Below, piece after piece: positions 8,716 through 17,593 of a stretch of 64,000 bases of DNA. A model generated the notes under the pieces. That model worked only from the letters and a program-made list of their open reading frames with translations. It did not search any database and had not been told where the DNA came from. Position numbers and translations under genes: made by a program. This DNA comes from Acidobacteriaceae bacterium (GTDB taxonomy: Bacteria > Acidobacteriota > Terriglobia > Terriglobales > Acidobacteriaceae), in the NCBI GenBank assembly GCA_003134855.1, contig PLCS01000007.1, forward strand, positions 505,011 to 569,010, in the 5' to 3' direction. Positions within the stretch are counted from its first letter, which is position 1. Each line of letters begins with the position of its first letter.

Positions 8716-9579
8716 TTGGCTCAAGCGGAGATTGGCATTATCGGCGGCAGCGGGCTCTACTCGATGCCCGGATTCACCAACGCAGATGAAGAGCGCGTGG
8801 AGACGCCCTTTGGCGAGCCTTCCGACGCCTTCGTCCTGGGCGAGCTGGAGGGGCGCGAGGTCGCCTTTCTGGCGCGGCATGGGCGCGGCCATCGCATCCT
8901 CCCCTCGGAGCTGAACTTCCGCGCCAACATCTACGCCTTCAAAAAGCTGGGCGTTGAGCGCATCATTTCAGTCTCGGCCGTCGGCTCACTCAAAGAGGAG
9001 CACAAGCCCACCGACTTCGTGATGCCCGATCAGTTCATCGACCGCACCTGCCATCGCGTCTCCACCTTCTTTGGCGAAGGGATCGTCGGCCACGTGGCCT
9101 TTGGCGATCCGGTCTGCGCGACGGTGGCGGAGGCGGCTGCTGAGGCCTGCGCCACGGTGGGCGTGGTAGGCAAGCTGGGCGGGACCTATGTCTGCATGGA
9201 AGGCCCGCAGTTCTCCACCAGGGCGGAGTCGAATCTTTATCGCAGTTGGGGCGCGGACGTGATCGGCATGACCAACCTGCAGGAGGCCAAGTTGGCCCGC
9301 GAGGCGGAGATCTGCTATGCCACCATCGCCATGATCACCGACTACGACTGCTGGCGCGAGGGCCACGACGCGGTCACCATCGAAGAGATTGTGCGCGTCC
9401 TCCACCAGAACGCTGAGAACGCCGCGCAGGTGGTGAAGGCCGCCGTGGCGGCGATGCCCAGCGAGCGCAAATGCGCCTGCGCCTCGGCGGCAAAGTACGC
9501 CGTGCTCACCCAGCCCGATGCGATTCCCGCCGCGGCCAAGGAGCGGCTGGCACTGCTTTTCGGAAAGTACTTTGGGTAG
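8716..9579 (+). CDS. mtnP: S-methyl-5'-thioadenosine phosphorylase
   Basis: Cytosolic enzyme of 287 residues that phosphorolyses methylthioadenosine to adenine and methylthioribose-1-phosphate (methionine salvage and polyamine by-product recycling). Motifs seen: [10 protein letters not shown] at the start, [27 protein letters not shown] and [18 protein letters not shown], with ITDYDCW. TTG 8716 is the start: AGAAGGAG lies 6 bases upstream and the family begins exactly here; the frame's 107-codon extension upstream is not conserved-looking. A -10-like TATACT lies at 8602-8607. A PfkB kinase follows 160 bases later. Confidence 0.94.
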   Translation: MAQAEIGIIGGSGLYSMPGFTNADEERVETPFGEPSDAFVLGELEGREVAFLARHGRGHRILPSELNFRANIYAFKKLGVERIISVSAVGSLKEEHKPTDFVMPDQFIDRTCHRVSTFFGEGIVGHVAFGDPVCATVAEAAAEACATVGVVGKLGGTYVCMEGPQFSTRAESNLYRSWGADVIGMTNLQEAKLAREAEICYATIAMITDYDCWREGHDAVTIEEIVRVLHQNAENAAQVVKAAVAAMPSERKCACASAAKYAVLTQPDAIPAAAKERLALLFGKYFG

Positions 9580-9624
9580 TCGCTACCTGCTGCCTGCGGA
9601 AAGAAAATGCTTTGTAACAGTTAG

Positions 9625-9685
9625 GCTTTAGCCGTGCCGCATTGGCTGCAAAATTAACGCGGGCTTTAGCCTCTGCGGTATGCAT
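9625..9685. repeat. Imperfect 'ggctttagcc' direct repeat pair
   Basis: Two copies of GGCTTTAGCC (starting near 9632 and 9662), each followed by a C/G-rich 'gtgccgc' or 'tctgcgg', lie between mtnP and the PfkB kinase gene. The unit is itself a near-palindrome. It looks like one of the short dispersed intergenic repeats of this genome. Confidence 0.4.
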
Positions 9686-9738
9686 TTCGGAAAACATACC
9701 AGACAGAAAACAAGTTTTAGAACCAAGAGAGGAAACAA

Positions 9739-10641
9739 ATGGCCATCACCGTAGTGGGCAGCGTTGCGTACGACACGATTGAAACCCCGGCGGGCAGGCG
9801 CGAACGCTGTCTGGGCGGGGCAGCAACGTACTTTTCGCTTTCAGCCAGCTTCTTTACCGACGTGCGCGTCATCGCTGTCGTCGGCGAGGACTTCGGCAAG
9901 AGGCAAGAGGCCGTCTTTCAGGCGCGCAACATCAATACGCGCGGCATTGAGCACACCGCGGGCAAGAGCTTCTTTTGGGAGGGCTCGTACCTCGAAAACA
10001 TCAACGAAGCCAAGACGCACTCGACAGAGCTGAATGTCTTCGCGGCCTTTGAGCCGAAGATTCCCGCTGCCTACAGCGACTCGGAGTTTCTCTTCCTGGC
10101 CAACATCGATCCGGTTTTGCAGCGCCGCGTGCGTGAGGCCATGCCCGATGTGAAGCTGGTGGCCGGCGACACGATGAACTATTGGATCAAGGATCATCGC
10201 CCGGCGCTGCTCGAAGTCTTGAAGGGCCTCGACATTCTGCTCATCAACGACACAGAAACCAAGATGCTGGCCGGCAACAACAACCTTGTGCAAGCCGCGC
10301 GCGCCGTGATGGCATTGGGACCGAAGACGCTCGTGGTCAAGCACGGCGAGTACGGCGCAACGCTCTTCCACGGAGCGAAGATTTTCCGGGCTCCGGCCCT
10401 GCCGCTCGAAGAGGTCATCGACCCCACCGGCGCCGGCGACAGCTTTGCCGGCGGCTTCTTCGGCTACCTGGCCGCGCAGCGCGAGATTACTCCAGCCGCC
10501 TACCGCAGCGCCATGTTCTACGGCGGCGTGATGGGTTCCTTTGCCTGCGAGCGCTTCGGCACTGAGCGGATGCAGAAGCTCACGCGCGCCGAGATCGACG
10601 CTCGCTTCAACCTCTTCCGCGAGTTGACGCACCTTGACTAA
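9739..10641 (+). CDS. PfkB-family carbohydrate/nucleoside kinase
   Basis: ATP-dependent kinase of 300 residues. N-terminal GSVAYDTIETPAG, LGGAATYFS and VGEDFG fit the first PfkB signature region; DPTGAGDSFAGGFFG near residue 230 is the second signature with the catalytic Asp. The substrate is not evident; the sequence lies next to mtnP, so a ribose/adenosine-type substrate is possible but unproven. AGAGAGGAAAC precedes the ATG. The last codons overlap the start of the glycosyltransferase gene by 8 bases, so the two are probably co-translated. Confidence 0.88.
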   Translation: MAITVVGSVAYDTIETPAGRRERCLGGAATYFSLSASFFTDVRVIAVVGEDFGKRQEAVFQARNINTRGIEHTAGKSFFWEGSYLENINEAKTHSTELNVFAAFEPKIPAAYSDSEFLFLANIDPVLQRRVREAMPDVKLVAGDTMNYWIKDHRPALLEVLKGLDILLINDTETKMLAGNNNLVQAARAVMALGPKTLVVKHGEYGATLFHGAKIFRAPALPLEEVIDPTGAGDSFAGGFFGYLAAQREITPAAYRSAMFYGGVMGSFACERFGTERMQKLTRAEIDARFNLFRELTHLD

Positions 10642-12232
10642 ACAGAACATCTCGCGTGACGAACGGCTCCTCGTCGTGACCTCGTGCGCGGCGGCCTCGA
10701 TCCTCGCGATCCTCTGGAGCTGGCGCAACGGCGTCATGCTCAACTACGGAGACGCGGTTGCTCACCTGCACATTGCGCGGCGCGTCTTCGATGCGCGCCT
10801 GCCGCGGCTCACCGAGCTGGGCTCGGTGTGGCTGCCGCTGCCGCACATTCTGCTGCTGCCCTTTGTACAGGTTTATAGTTGGTGGGCCAACGGAATCGCC
10901 GGCGTGATTCCCTCGGCACTGGCTTACATGGCCGCCTGCGCGGGCATCTATCGCCTGGCGCGCCACTGGCTCGCGCCAACTTTCTCCGCGCTGGCGCTGG
11001 CCTTCTTCGCGCTCAATCCCAACCTGCTCTATCTGCAAACCACGGCGATGACCGAGCCGCTCTTTGTTTGCGAGATGGTCTGGGTTGCGGTTTGGCTGGT
11101 GAAGTGGCGCGCGAGTCTTAACGCAGACGCAAAGCAATCCCGCCGCCTGCTCTGCTTGATTGCGCTAGTACTGATTGCCGCCATCTTCACGCGCTACGAT
11201 GGCTGGATCATGGCTCTCGTGGCCTGGACGTGCATGGGCCTGGCTCTCGCTCGCCGCGGCAAGCTGCGCTCGCTCACCTTCTGGATCGCCAGTGCCTTCC
11301 TCGTTGCCGCTCCCATAGCGTGGTTTGTTTATAACGCAGTCGGCTTCAGCGATTGGCTCTACTTCGCGCGCGGCCCGTATTCGGCCAAGGCCATTGAGTT
11401 GCGCACCATGTCGCACGGAGCCGGACCGCCGCATCCCGGCTGGCACAATCCCTGGGTCTCGCTGCTTTTCTTTGTGAAAGTCGCCGAGATGGACGCCGCC
11501 GCTGCCGCGTGGGGCAACGTGCTGCTGCTGGTGAGCTTGCTGGGAACGGCATGGGCCTGGCTGACCGAGCGCAAGCGCGCCTTCACCTGGGCACTGCTGC
11601 TCTGGTTCCCGGTTCCTTTCTATGCGTATTCGGTCTCCTACGGGTCGGTGCCGATCTTCCTGCCGCCCTGGTGGCCGCACTCCTGGTACAACACGCGCTA
11701 CGGCATGGAACTGCTGCCCGCCTTGGCGCTGGGGCTGGGCTTTGCCGCGCACGGCGCACTCGCCGCGCTCCATCGCTTTAAGCCGCGCTGGTCGCTGATA
11801 GTAGTGGGCGCGCTCTTCGCGATCGTGGCCGTGAACGCGGCGCAAATGCTGCGCGAGCGTCCTTTGACGTACGTCGAGGGCGTCAAGAACATCGAGGCGC
11901 GCAGAGCGTATGATGAACTGATTCCACCCGTGCTGCGCGCGTTGCTGGCCGGGCGTCCCGGCGCGGTAGTGCTGATGGACACATCCGTCTATCCGGAGCT
12001 TGTCGCCTTCACCGGCATTCCGCTTCGCCAGACCATCAACGAGAGCGATCTCACCATTTACAGCGACGCATTGTCCGCGCCGGCGGCACACGCCGATCTT
12101 GTGCTCGCCTTCGACGGAGACCAGATCGACCGCGCGGTGAAGGCGCATCCCGAGGGTTTGAGCGAGCTCTACCGCTTCCGGACAAGCGGGCAGCTCGCAG
12201 GCACGATTTATACTTCGGATAAGACCAGATAG
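10634..12232 (+). CDS. GT-C type membrane glycosyltransferase
   Basis: Integral membrane protein of 532 residues with about 10-12 helices, followed by a soluble C-terminal part of about 140 residues. The first periplasmic loop after helix 1 carries YGDAVAHLHIARR, the acidic position used by GT-C (GT39/GT83-like) enzymes that take a polyprenyl-phosphate sugar. LNPNLLYLQTTAMTEPLF matches the typical second signature of this group. It would glycosylate a lipid or protein at the outer face of the inner membrane. Start is TTG 10634, overlapping the kinase stop. Donor and acceptor unknown. Confidence 0.75.
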   Translation: MTKQNISRDERLLVVTSCAAASILAILWSWRNGVMLNYGDAVAHLHIARRVFDARLPRLTELGSVWLPLPHILLLPFVQVYSWWANGIAGVIPSALAYMAACAGIYRLARHWLAPTFSALALAFFALNPNLLYLQTTAMTEPLFVCEMVWVAVWLVKWRASLNADAKQSRRLLCLIALVLIAAIFTRYDGWIMALVAWTCMGLALARRGKLRSLTFWIASAFLVAAPIAWFVYNAVGFSDWLYFARGPYSAKAIELRTMSHGAGPPHPGWHNPWVSLLFFVKVAEMDAAAAAWGNVLLLVSLLGTAWAWLTERKRAFTWALLLWFPVPFYAYSVSYGSVPIFLPPWWPHSWYNTRYGMELLPALALGLGFAAHGALAALHRFKPRWSLIVVGALFAIVAVNAAQMLRERPLTYVEGVKNIEARRAYDELIPPVLRALLAGRPGAVVLMDTSVYPELVAFTGIPLRQTINESDLTIYSDALSAPAAHADLVLAFDGDQIDRAVKAHPEGLSELYRFRTSGQLAGTIYTSDKTR

Positions 12233-12310
12233 CAAAGGCAAAGTCTGCGGTACGGACGGGTACGGGCATTCGCCTGTACAGGATGGTGCTGGAACTGGTT
12301 GCATCAACCT

Positions 12311-12350
12311 GGTTTTGAAAGGGCACGGCTTGCATCGTGCCGCAAAGACG
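12311..12350 (+). repeat. 'TTTTGAAAGGGCACGGC' dispersed repeat, copy 1
   Basis: GGTTTTGAAAGGGCACGGC is followed by a small hairpin GGCACG (12322-12327) / CGTGCC (12336-12341). The same core occurs at 61051-61071 (inverted) and 62686-62708. It sits between the glycosyltransferase stop and the dapF-like start. Confidence 0.6.
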
Positions 12351-12369
12351 GCATAGATCCGGAGGAAGA

Positions 12370-13191
12370 TTGATTCCGTTTACCAAAGCGCACGCCTGCG
12401 GCAACGACTTCCTGATAGTGACCGAAGAGGCCGCGGCAAATCACGATTGGGCGAATCTGACGCGGCGGCTTTGCGCGCGCAACACCGGCATCGGCGCCGA
12501 CGGCGTGGAGTTCTTCGCCTGGACCGGGCCAAAGTCGTGCCGCATTCGCCTGCACAACGCCGACGGCTCCATCGCCGAGATCAGCGGCAACGGCACGCGC
12601 TGTGTCGCCGCGTGGATGGCGCGCGAGCGCGGCTTCCAGCCCAGCGACGAAGTGGAGATTTCGACCGATGCGGGCTTGCGAATTTGCCAGATCAACGCGC
12701 TGAAAACCGACGGTGAATTCACCGTCGAAGTGACCGCTGGAATGGGCATTCCCGCCTTCGCACGGCGCACCGTCACGTTGCTCAGTGGGCTTGCGGTAAA
12801 CGGCGTCGAAGTCTCCACCGGCAATCCGCATTTTGTCATTGTTGCTGACAATGCTGACTTTTCTGTAGACGGAATCGCGTGGCAGAATATCGGCGCGGAG
12901 ATTTGCGTGCATCCTGATTTTCCTCACCAAACCAACGTGGAATTCCTGTGCATCAGCCCCGCCGAGATCGAAATCCGCATCTTCGAGCGCGGCGTCGGCC
13001 CCACCACCTCTTCCGGCACCGGCAGTTCGGCCGCGGCGGTCGCCGCCATTGTTCTGGGACTGGTCAAGTCCCCTCTGCACGTTGTTGCTCCCGGCGGCGC
13101 GCAGACCGTCGATTGGGACGGCCCCGGCACAGAGCTGCGCCTCACCGGCCCTGCATCCCTGATCGCTCGCGGAGAGGCATGGCCGGCATGA
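12370..13191 (+). CDS. DapF-like protein with both catalytic cysteines replaced by serine
   Basis: Protein of 273 residues with the diaminopimelate epimerase fold: CGNDFLIV at the N-terminus, HNADGS, GNPHFVIV and FERGVGP are all kept, so two-domain fold and DAP-like substrate binding are likely. The catalytic sites differ: the usual CGNGTRC reads SGNGTRC (codon AGC) and the usual ACGTGSCA reads SSGTGSSA (codon TCC). Both acid/base thiols are therefore serine. TTG 12370 is the start, with GGAGG 4 bases upstream and the family start at this point. The stop overlaps ldcA by ATGA. It may be a non-epimerase variant or a weak enzyme; a true DapF may be elsewhere in the genome. Confidence 0.85.
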   Translation: MIPFTKAHACGNDFLIVTEEAAANHDWANLTRRLCARNTGIGADGVEFFAWTGPKSCRIRLHNADGSIAEISGNGTRCVAAWMARERGFQPSDEVEISTDAGLRICQINALKTDGEFTVEVTAGMGIPAFARRTVTLLSGLAVNGVEVSTGNPHFVIVADNADFSVDGIAWQNIGAEICVHPDFPHQTNVEFLCISPAEIEIRIFERGVGPTTSSGTGSSAAAVAAIVLGLVKSPLHVVAPGGAQTVDWDGPGTELRLTGPASLIARGEAWPA

Positions 13192-14120
13192 GCGCACTCA
13201 TCAGGCCGCGCGCTGTTCCTGCCGACGCCCAGGTGGCTGTCGTCTCACCGGCTTCCACGCCGCAGCCAGAGCGTGTCGAGCGCGGCCTGGCGGCCTTGCG
13301 CGCGCTGGGCTACGCGCCGCAGCCCTCCGAGCACTTCCTCGCTCGCGGCCCGCTTTATTTTGCGGGCACGCCGGCCATGCGCCTCAGCGACCTGCATCAT
13401 ACCTTTGCCGATGATCAATCGCGCGCCATCTTCTGCACCCGCGGCGGCTACGGATCGAACTATCTGCTCGACGATTTGGACCTTGACCTGATCGCCGAAA
13501 GCGCCAAGCCCTTCATGGGTTACAGCGACCTGACCGCGATGCATCTTTGGCTGCTCGATCAGATTCAGTTGCCGGCCTTTCACGGCCCCATGCTCTCGGC
13601 GGATTTCGCGCGCGAAGACGGCGTTCATCTACCCAGCCTGCAAGCGGCGCTCAACGGCAAGCCCTACACAGTTGGCGTTGCCGAGGGTATGCGCGCCTTG
13701 CATCCCGGCCGCGCGCGCGGCACGCTCTATGGCGGCTGCCTGAGCATTCTCGTGGCTCTGCTCGGCACCTCCTACGAGCCGCAGACCGAGGGCAAGCTGC
13801 TCTTTCTCGAAGATGTCAGCGCTAAGCCCTACCAGATCGACCGTATGCTCTGGCAACTGCGCGAGGCGGGCAAGCTGGAAGGCGTGCGCGGCATTGTCTT
13901 CGGCGAGATGCTCGATTGCGCCTCGCCCGGCGCACCGCCCGAGCTGCTCGATCAGGTGATTCTGCGCGCCTTTGAAGACTTCAAAGGCCCCATCGCCATC
14001 GGGCTGCGAAGCGGCCACGTCTCGCGCTCCAACGTAACTCTGACATTTGGAGTCGAGGCCGAGTTGCTCGTGCAGAAAGAAGCGCAGTTGCATCTGATTG
14101 AGCCGGCGGTGACGCCATGA
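13188..14120 (+). CDS. ldcA: LD-carboxypeptidase (peptidase S66)
   Basis: Cytosolic serine peptidase of 310 residues that removes the terminal D-Ala from murein tetrapeptides, giving the tripeptide used by Mpl. The catalytic triad positions are visible: Ser in FMGYSDLTAMH, Glu in LFLEDVSAKPYQIDRML, His in RSGHVSRSNVTL. CTRGGYGSNYLL is the typical oxyanion-side motif. ATG 13188 is chosen because GGAGAGG lies 10 bases upstream and it forms ATGA with the upstream stop; the ATG at 13179 is too close to that site. Overlaps mpl by ATGA as well. Confidence 0.93.
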   Translation: MSALIRPRAVPADAQVAVVSPASTPQPERVERGLAALRALGYAPQPSEHFLARGPLYFAGTPAMRLSDLHHTFADDQSRAIFCTRGGYGSNYLLDDLDLDLIAESAKPFMGYSDLTAMHLWLLDQIQLPAFHGPMLSADFAREDGVHLPSLQAALNGKPYTVGVAEGMRALHPGRARGTLYGGCLSILVALLGTSYEPQTEGKLLFLEDVSAKPYQIDRMLWQLREAGKLEGVRGIVFGEMLDCASPGAPPELLDQVILRAFEDFKGPIAIGLRSGHVSRSNVTLTFGVEAELLVQKEAQLHLIEPAVTP

Positions 14121-15547
14121 CATTCACGACCCGCCACATTCACCTCAGCGGCATCTGCGGCACGGCGATGGCCTCGCTGGCCGGACTCTTGCAGTTGCAG
14201 GGTCACCGCATCACCGGCTCCGACAAGGCCGCCTATCCGCCGATGAGCGATCTGCTCGCCTCGCTGGGCATTCCCATCCTGGAGCCGTACGCTGAAGCGA
14301 ATCTCTCGCCCGCGCCTGATCTGGTCGTCATCGGCAACGCGCTCTCGCGCGGCAATCCGGAGATCGAGCGCGTGCTCGACGAGCGCATTCCTTTCACTTC
14401 GATGGCCGCGCTCCTGCGCGAGGAGTTTCTCATGGGCCGCGAGCCGCTGGTCGTTGCAGGAACCCACGGCAAGACCACCACCACCAGTATGCTGGCCTGG
14501 ATTTACCAGGTTGCCGCGCGCGAAAACCCGGCGCTGGAGCCGTCGTTTCTGATCGGCGGCGTCGCGGAGAACTTCGGCACGAGCTTCCAACTGCGCCCCA
14601 CGCGCCCGTTTATCCTCGAAGGCGACGAGTACGACACAGCCTTCTTCGACAAGGGCCCCAAGTTTCTGCATTACTTTCCCGATGCGCTGATTCTCACTCA
14701 CGTGGAGTTCGACCACGCCGACATTTACACCGACCTCGAAGCCGTCAAGACCGCCTTCAAGCGGCTGGTGAATCTGCTTCCACGCCACGGCCTCATCGTT
14801 GCTTATGACAACAGTGACAATGTGAGCGAGTGCGTCGCCCGCGCCTTCTGCCGCGTCGAGCGCTACGGCTTTGCTGAGACCTCCGATTGGCGCATCCAGA
14901 ATCTGCGCCATGAAGACGGCCTCACGCGCTGGGAGCTTTGGCGCGCGGGCGCGCTGTGGGCCGAACTGGCGATGCGCATGGCCGGCGAGCACAACGCGCT
15001 GAACGCTACCGCTGCGGCCGCGCTGGCGTTTGGACAGGGCGTGCGCAAAAAGGCGATCGTCGACGCGCTGGCCACGTTCAAGAGCGTCAAGCGCCGCATG
15101 GAAGTGCGCGCCGTCATCAACGGCGTCACCATGATCGAAGACTTCGCGCATCACCCCACGGCCATTCGCGAAACACTGCGGGCGCTTCGTGCCGTCTATC
15201 CTCAATCGCGGCTTTGGGCGATTCTGGAGCCGCGCTCGAACACGCTCCGGCGCAAGGTTCTCGAGGCCGACCTCATCGCGAGCCTGCGCCTCGCCGACCG
15301 CGTCGTGCTCGCCAGCGTCTATCAGCAGCAGCTCATTCCCGACGCCGAGCGTCTGCATCCCGAAGACGTTGTCCGCGCGCTCAACGCTTCCAGAACCCCC
15401 GCCGAACTCTGCCCCGACGTGGTAGCCATCATCAATTGCATCGCGCCGCAACTGCAATCCGGCGATGTGGTGGCGATCCTTTCCAATGGCGGATTCGATG
15501 GCATTTATGAGAAACTTCCCCTGCGGCTCAAAGAACTTCAGGGCTGA
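14117..15547 (+). CDS. mpl: UDP-N-acetylmuramate:L-Ala-gamma-D-Glu-meso-DAP ligase
   Basis: Mur-ligase of 476 residues that attaches recycled murein tripeptide to UDP-MurNAc. Rossmann start HIHLSGICGTAMASLA, P-loop GTHGKTTTTSML, HVEFDHADIY, MAGEHNALNATAA, EDFAHHPTAIRETLRALR and EPRSNT are typical of Mpl rather than MurC. It starts at the ATG that overlaps the ldcA stop (ATGA). Together with ldcA it forms a complete tripeptide reuse step; the DapF-like gene is coupled to the same unit. Confidence 0.94.
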   Translation: MTFTTRHIHLSGICGTAMASLAGLLQLQGHRITGSDKAAYPPMSDLLASLGIPILEPYAEANLSPAPDLVVIGNALSRGNPEIERVLDERIPFTSMAALLREEFLMGREPLVVAGTHGKTTTTSMLAWIYQVAARENPALEPSFLIGGVAENFGTSFQLRPTRPFILEGDEYDTAFFDKGPKFLHYFPDALILTHVEFDHADIYTDLEAVKTAFKRLVNLLPRHGLIVAYDNSDNVSECVARAFCRVERYGFAETSDWRIQNLRHEDGLTRWELWRAGALWAELAMRMAGEHNALNATAAAALAFGQGVRKKAIVDALATFKSVKRRMEVRAVINGVTMIEDFAHHPTAIRETLRALRAVYPQSRLWAILEPRSNTLRRKVLEADLIASLRLADRVVLASVYQQQLIPDAERLHPEDVVRALNASRTPAELCPDVVAIINCIAPQLQSGDVVAILSNGGFDGIYEKLPLRLKELQG

Positions 15548-15565
15548 CTTATCGGAAAGATTGGC

Positions 15566-16276
15566 ATGATTCCTTTTCTTATTTTCATGGCCACGATGGT
15601 CGTCACCGGAGTACCCACGGCGATTCTGTTTATTCCGTGGTGCGCGCTGACGGGCAATGTGCTGCCGCTCTACAAAGGTACGCGCTTTATGCTCTCAAGC
15701 AGTTGCTGGATGGCCGGGGTGCGCTTCCACGTCGAGGGCCGGGAGCGCATCCCCCGCGATCGGGCATGCATCTTCATGTCCAACCACGTCTCCAACCTTG
15801 ATCCGCCGGCGCTGGTCTCGCTGATTCCGGGGCGCACCTCGGCCTTCATGAAGCACTCGCTGATGAACCTGCCGGTGCTGGGAACCGGTTTCCGCCAGGG
15901 AGATTTCATCGCCGTCGACCGCTCCGGCAGCCCGACAGACGCTGAGGCGAGTGTAACAGCGGCCAAGCGCGTTCTCGCCAAGGGCGTACACATGACCACG
16001 TTTGTGGAAGGCACGCGCTCCCCGGACGGCCGCATGCTGCCCTTCAAGAAAGGCCCTTTTTATCTGGCCATGGGTTCAGGCGCGCCATGCATTCCGGTTT
16101 CCATCCACGGTACTGAAACCATCCAGGCCAAAGGCAGTTTGCGCATCCATCCGGGGACGGCGCACGTGGTCTTTCATCCGCCCATCGACCCGGCCGATTT
16201 TGCCACGCGCGACGAGCTGATGCAGGCGGTTCGAGCGGCCATAGCCTCCGGGCTGCCGGAGTGGATGCGGAGGTAG
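15566..16276 (+). CDS. 1-acyl-glycerol-3-phosphate acyltransferase family, copy 1
   Basis: PlsC-type acyltransferase of 236 residues at the inner membrane, adding the second acyl chain in phospholipid synthesis or a related transfer. Two N-terminal hydrophobic segments, then NHVSNLDPP (NHx4D motif), FMKHSLMNLP, FVEGTRSPDG and CIPVSIHG in the usual order. GGAAAG precedes ATG 15566, 18 bases after mpl, so it may belong to the same transcript. Tandem with a near-equal-length paralogue. Confidence 0.92.
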   Translation: MIPFLIFMATMVVTGVPTAILFIPWCALTGNVLPLYKGTRFMLSSSCWMAGVRFHVEGRERIPRDRACIFMSNHVSNLDPPALVSLIPGRTSAFMKHSLMNLPVLGTGFRQGDFIAVDRSGSPTDAEASVTAAKRVLAKGVHMTTFVEGTRSPDGRMLPFKKGPFYLAMGSGAPCIPVSIHGTETIQAKGSLRIHPGTAHVVFHPPIDPADFATRDELMQAVRAAIASGLPEWMRR

Positions 16277-16284
16277 AGGAGTTT

Positions 16285-16995
16285 ATGTTTATCTCGCTAT
16301 TCGTGCTCGTCGTCATTCTCGCATTGAGCATTCCCGCGGCGGCGATCTTCATTCCGCTGGCCGCGCTCACCGGCAAGATCGAACCGCTCTACTCCGTGAC
16401 CTGTTTCATTGTCCGCACCGGCTTTTTCGCAGCCGGCATCCGTGTGCGGATTGAGGGGTGGGAGCGGGTTCCCGCCGGCCGGGCGTGCATCTTCATGGCC
16501 AATCACGTCTCGAACCTCGACCCGCCGGCGCTGATTTCGTGGATGCCGGAGCACACGGCCGCCTTCTCGAAGCGCTCTGTGATGAAGATTCCCGTCTTCG
16601 GCTACTGCCTCAAACTGGGCCAGTTCATTCCCGTGGATCGCAAGGGAAACGCGGCCAGCGCACAGGAGAGCGTGGCCACTGCCAAGCGCATCATAGCCAA
16701 GGGCCTGCACATCACAACGTTTGTAGAAGGCACGCGCTCCCAGGACGGCCGCCTGCTGCCTTTCAAGAAGGGGCCGTTTTATCTAGCGATGGAGACGGGA
16801 GCCCCGTGCATTCCCGTCTCGATTTACGGAACGGAGACGCTGATGGCCAAGGGCAGCTTCGCCATCAAGCCGGGAACGGCGCACATTGTCTTCAACGCGC
16901 CCGTTTATCCCAAGGACTATGCCACCCGCGATGATCTCTCCGAAGCCGTGCGCGCGTCCATCGCCGCAGGCCTGCCGGAGTGGATGCGGAAGTGA
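16285..16995 (+). CDS. 1-acyl-glycerol-3-phosphate acyltransferase family, copy 2
   Basis: PlsC paralogue, also 236 residues when started at ATG 16285, which has GAGGAG 3-4 bases upstream; a GTG at 16261 would overlap copy 1. Motifs are NHVSNLDPPALISW, FSKRSVMKIPVFG, FVEGTRSQDG and CIPVSIYGTET. More than half of the residues match copy 1 by eye and both end in SGLPEWMR/AGLPEWMR. A recent-looking tandem duplication; the two may differ in acyl or head-group preference. Confidence 0.92.
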   Translation: MFISLFVLVVILALSIPAAAIFIPLAALTGKIEPLYSVTCFIVRTGFFAAGIRVRIEGWERVPAGRACIFMANHVSNLDPPALISWMPEHTAAFSKRSVMKIPVFGYCLKLGQFIPVDRKGNAASAQESVATAKRIIAKGLHITTFVEGTRSQDGRLLPFKKGPFYLAMETGAPCIPVSIYGTETLMAKGSFAIKPGTAHIVFNAPVYPKDYATRDDLSEAVRASIAAGLPEWMRK

Positions 16996-16999
16996 GGCT

Positions 17000-17593
17000 C
17001 TACGGCTGCACAACGGCGTTGTAACCGTCGTTGGTCAGCTTCTCGCGCATTGCGTTGGCCTCGCTGAGGCTGTTGAACGGGCCGATCCGCACGTGGAGCT
17101 GCCCGTCATCGCCGGAGCTGACGGTCGCCTCGAAGCCCCGCTTGCGCAGCGCGCTGATCAACACCTCCGCGTCCTCTTGGTGCGAGAGGGTAGCAATCTG
17201 GACCATCAGCACAGGCGCTGTCTGGGCGGAATTCGCGCCGTTGGCAGAAGTCAAGCCAGAAGTCTGCGCAGCGGCGGCGGCGCCGGTGCGGGAAGCTCCA
17301 GACGTGAGCAAGCCCTCCGCGGCGCCCTGCGGCTGGGCAATCGGCGGGGCGGCTTTCGGCTTAACAATGGAATTGGCCGCTGGCGAAACTGCTCCCGCGC
17401 CGGAGGTCTGGCCGGCGACCGGGGAATCGTGCCCGCCGCCTCTGCCCATCGAGTAGCCCAGCCCGAAGCACAGGCCGCACAGCAGAACCAATCCAAAAAA
17501 CAGGCCCGCCACCATCATTGGACCCAGCGTCAGCTCCCTTTCGCGCCCCCGCTCGACCGGTGTAAGCTCTTCTTCATCAATCACTTCGCGCAT
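17000..17593 (-). CDS. SPOR-domain membrane protein
   Basis: Bitopic protein of about 197 residues: short cytosolic N-terminus, one helix (PMMVAGLFFGLVLLCGLCFGLGY), a low-complexity Ala/Gly/Ser/Pro linker, then a SPOR domain at the C-terminus (VLMVQIATLSHQEDAEVLIS to YNAVVQP) that binds denuded peptidoglycan glycan strands, often at division septa. ATG 17593 is preferred over the TTG one codon earlier; GGAAG lies upstream. Converges on plsC copy 2 with only 4 bases between the stops. Confidence 0.88.
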   Translation of the reverse strand: MREVIDEEELTPVERGRERELTLGPMMVAGLFFGLVLLCGLCFGLGYSMGRGGGHDSPVAGQTSGAGAVSPAANSIVKPKAAPPIAQPQGAAEGLLTSGASRTGAAAAAQTSGLTSANGANSAQTAPVLMVQIATLSHQEDAEVLISALRKRGFEATVSSGDDGQLHVRIGPFNSLSEANAMREKLTNDGYNAVVQP

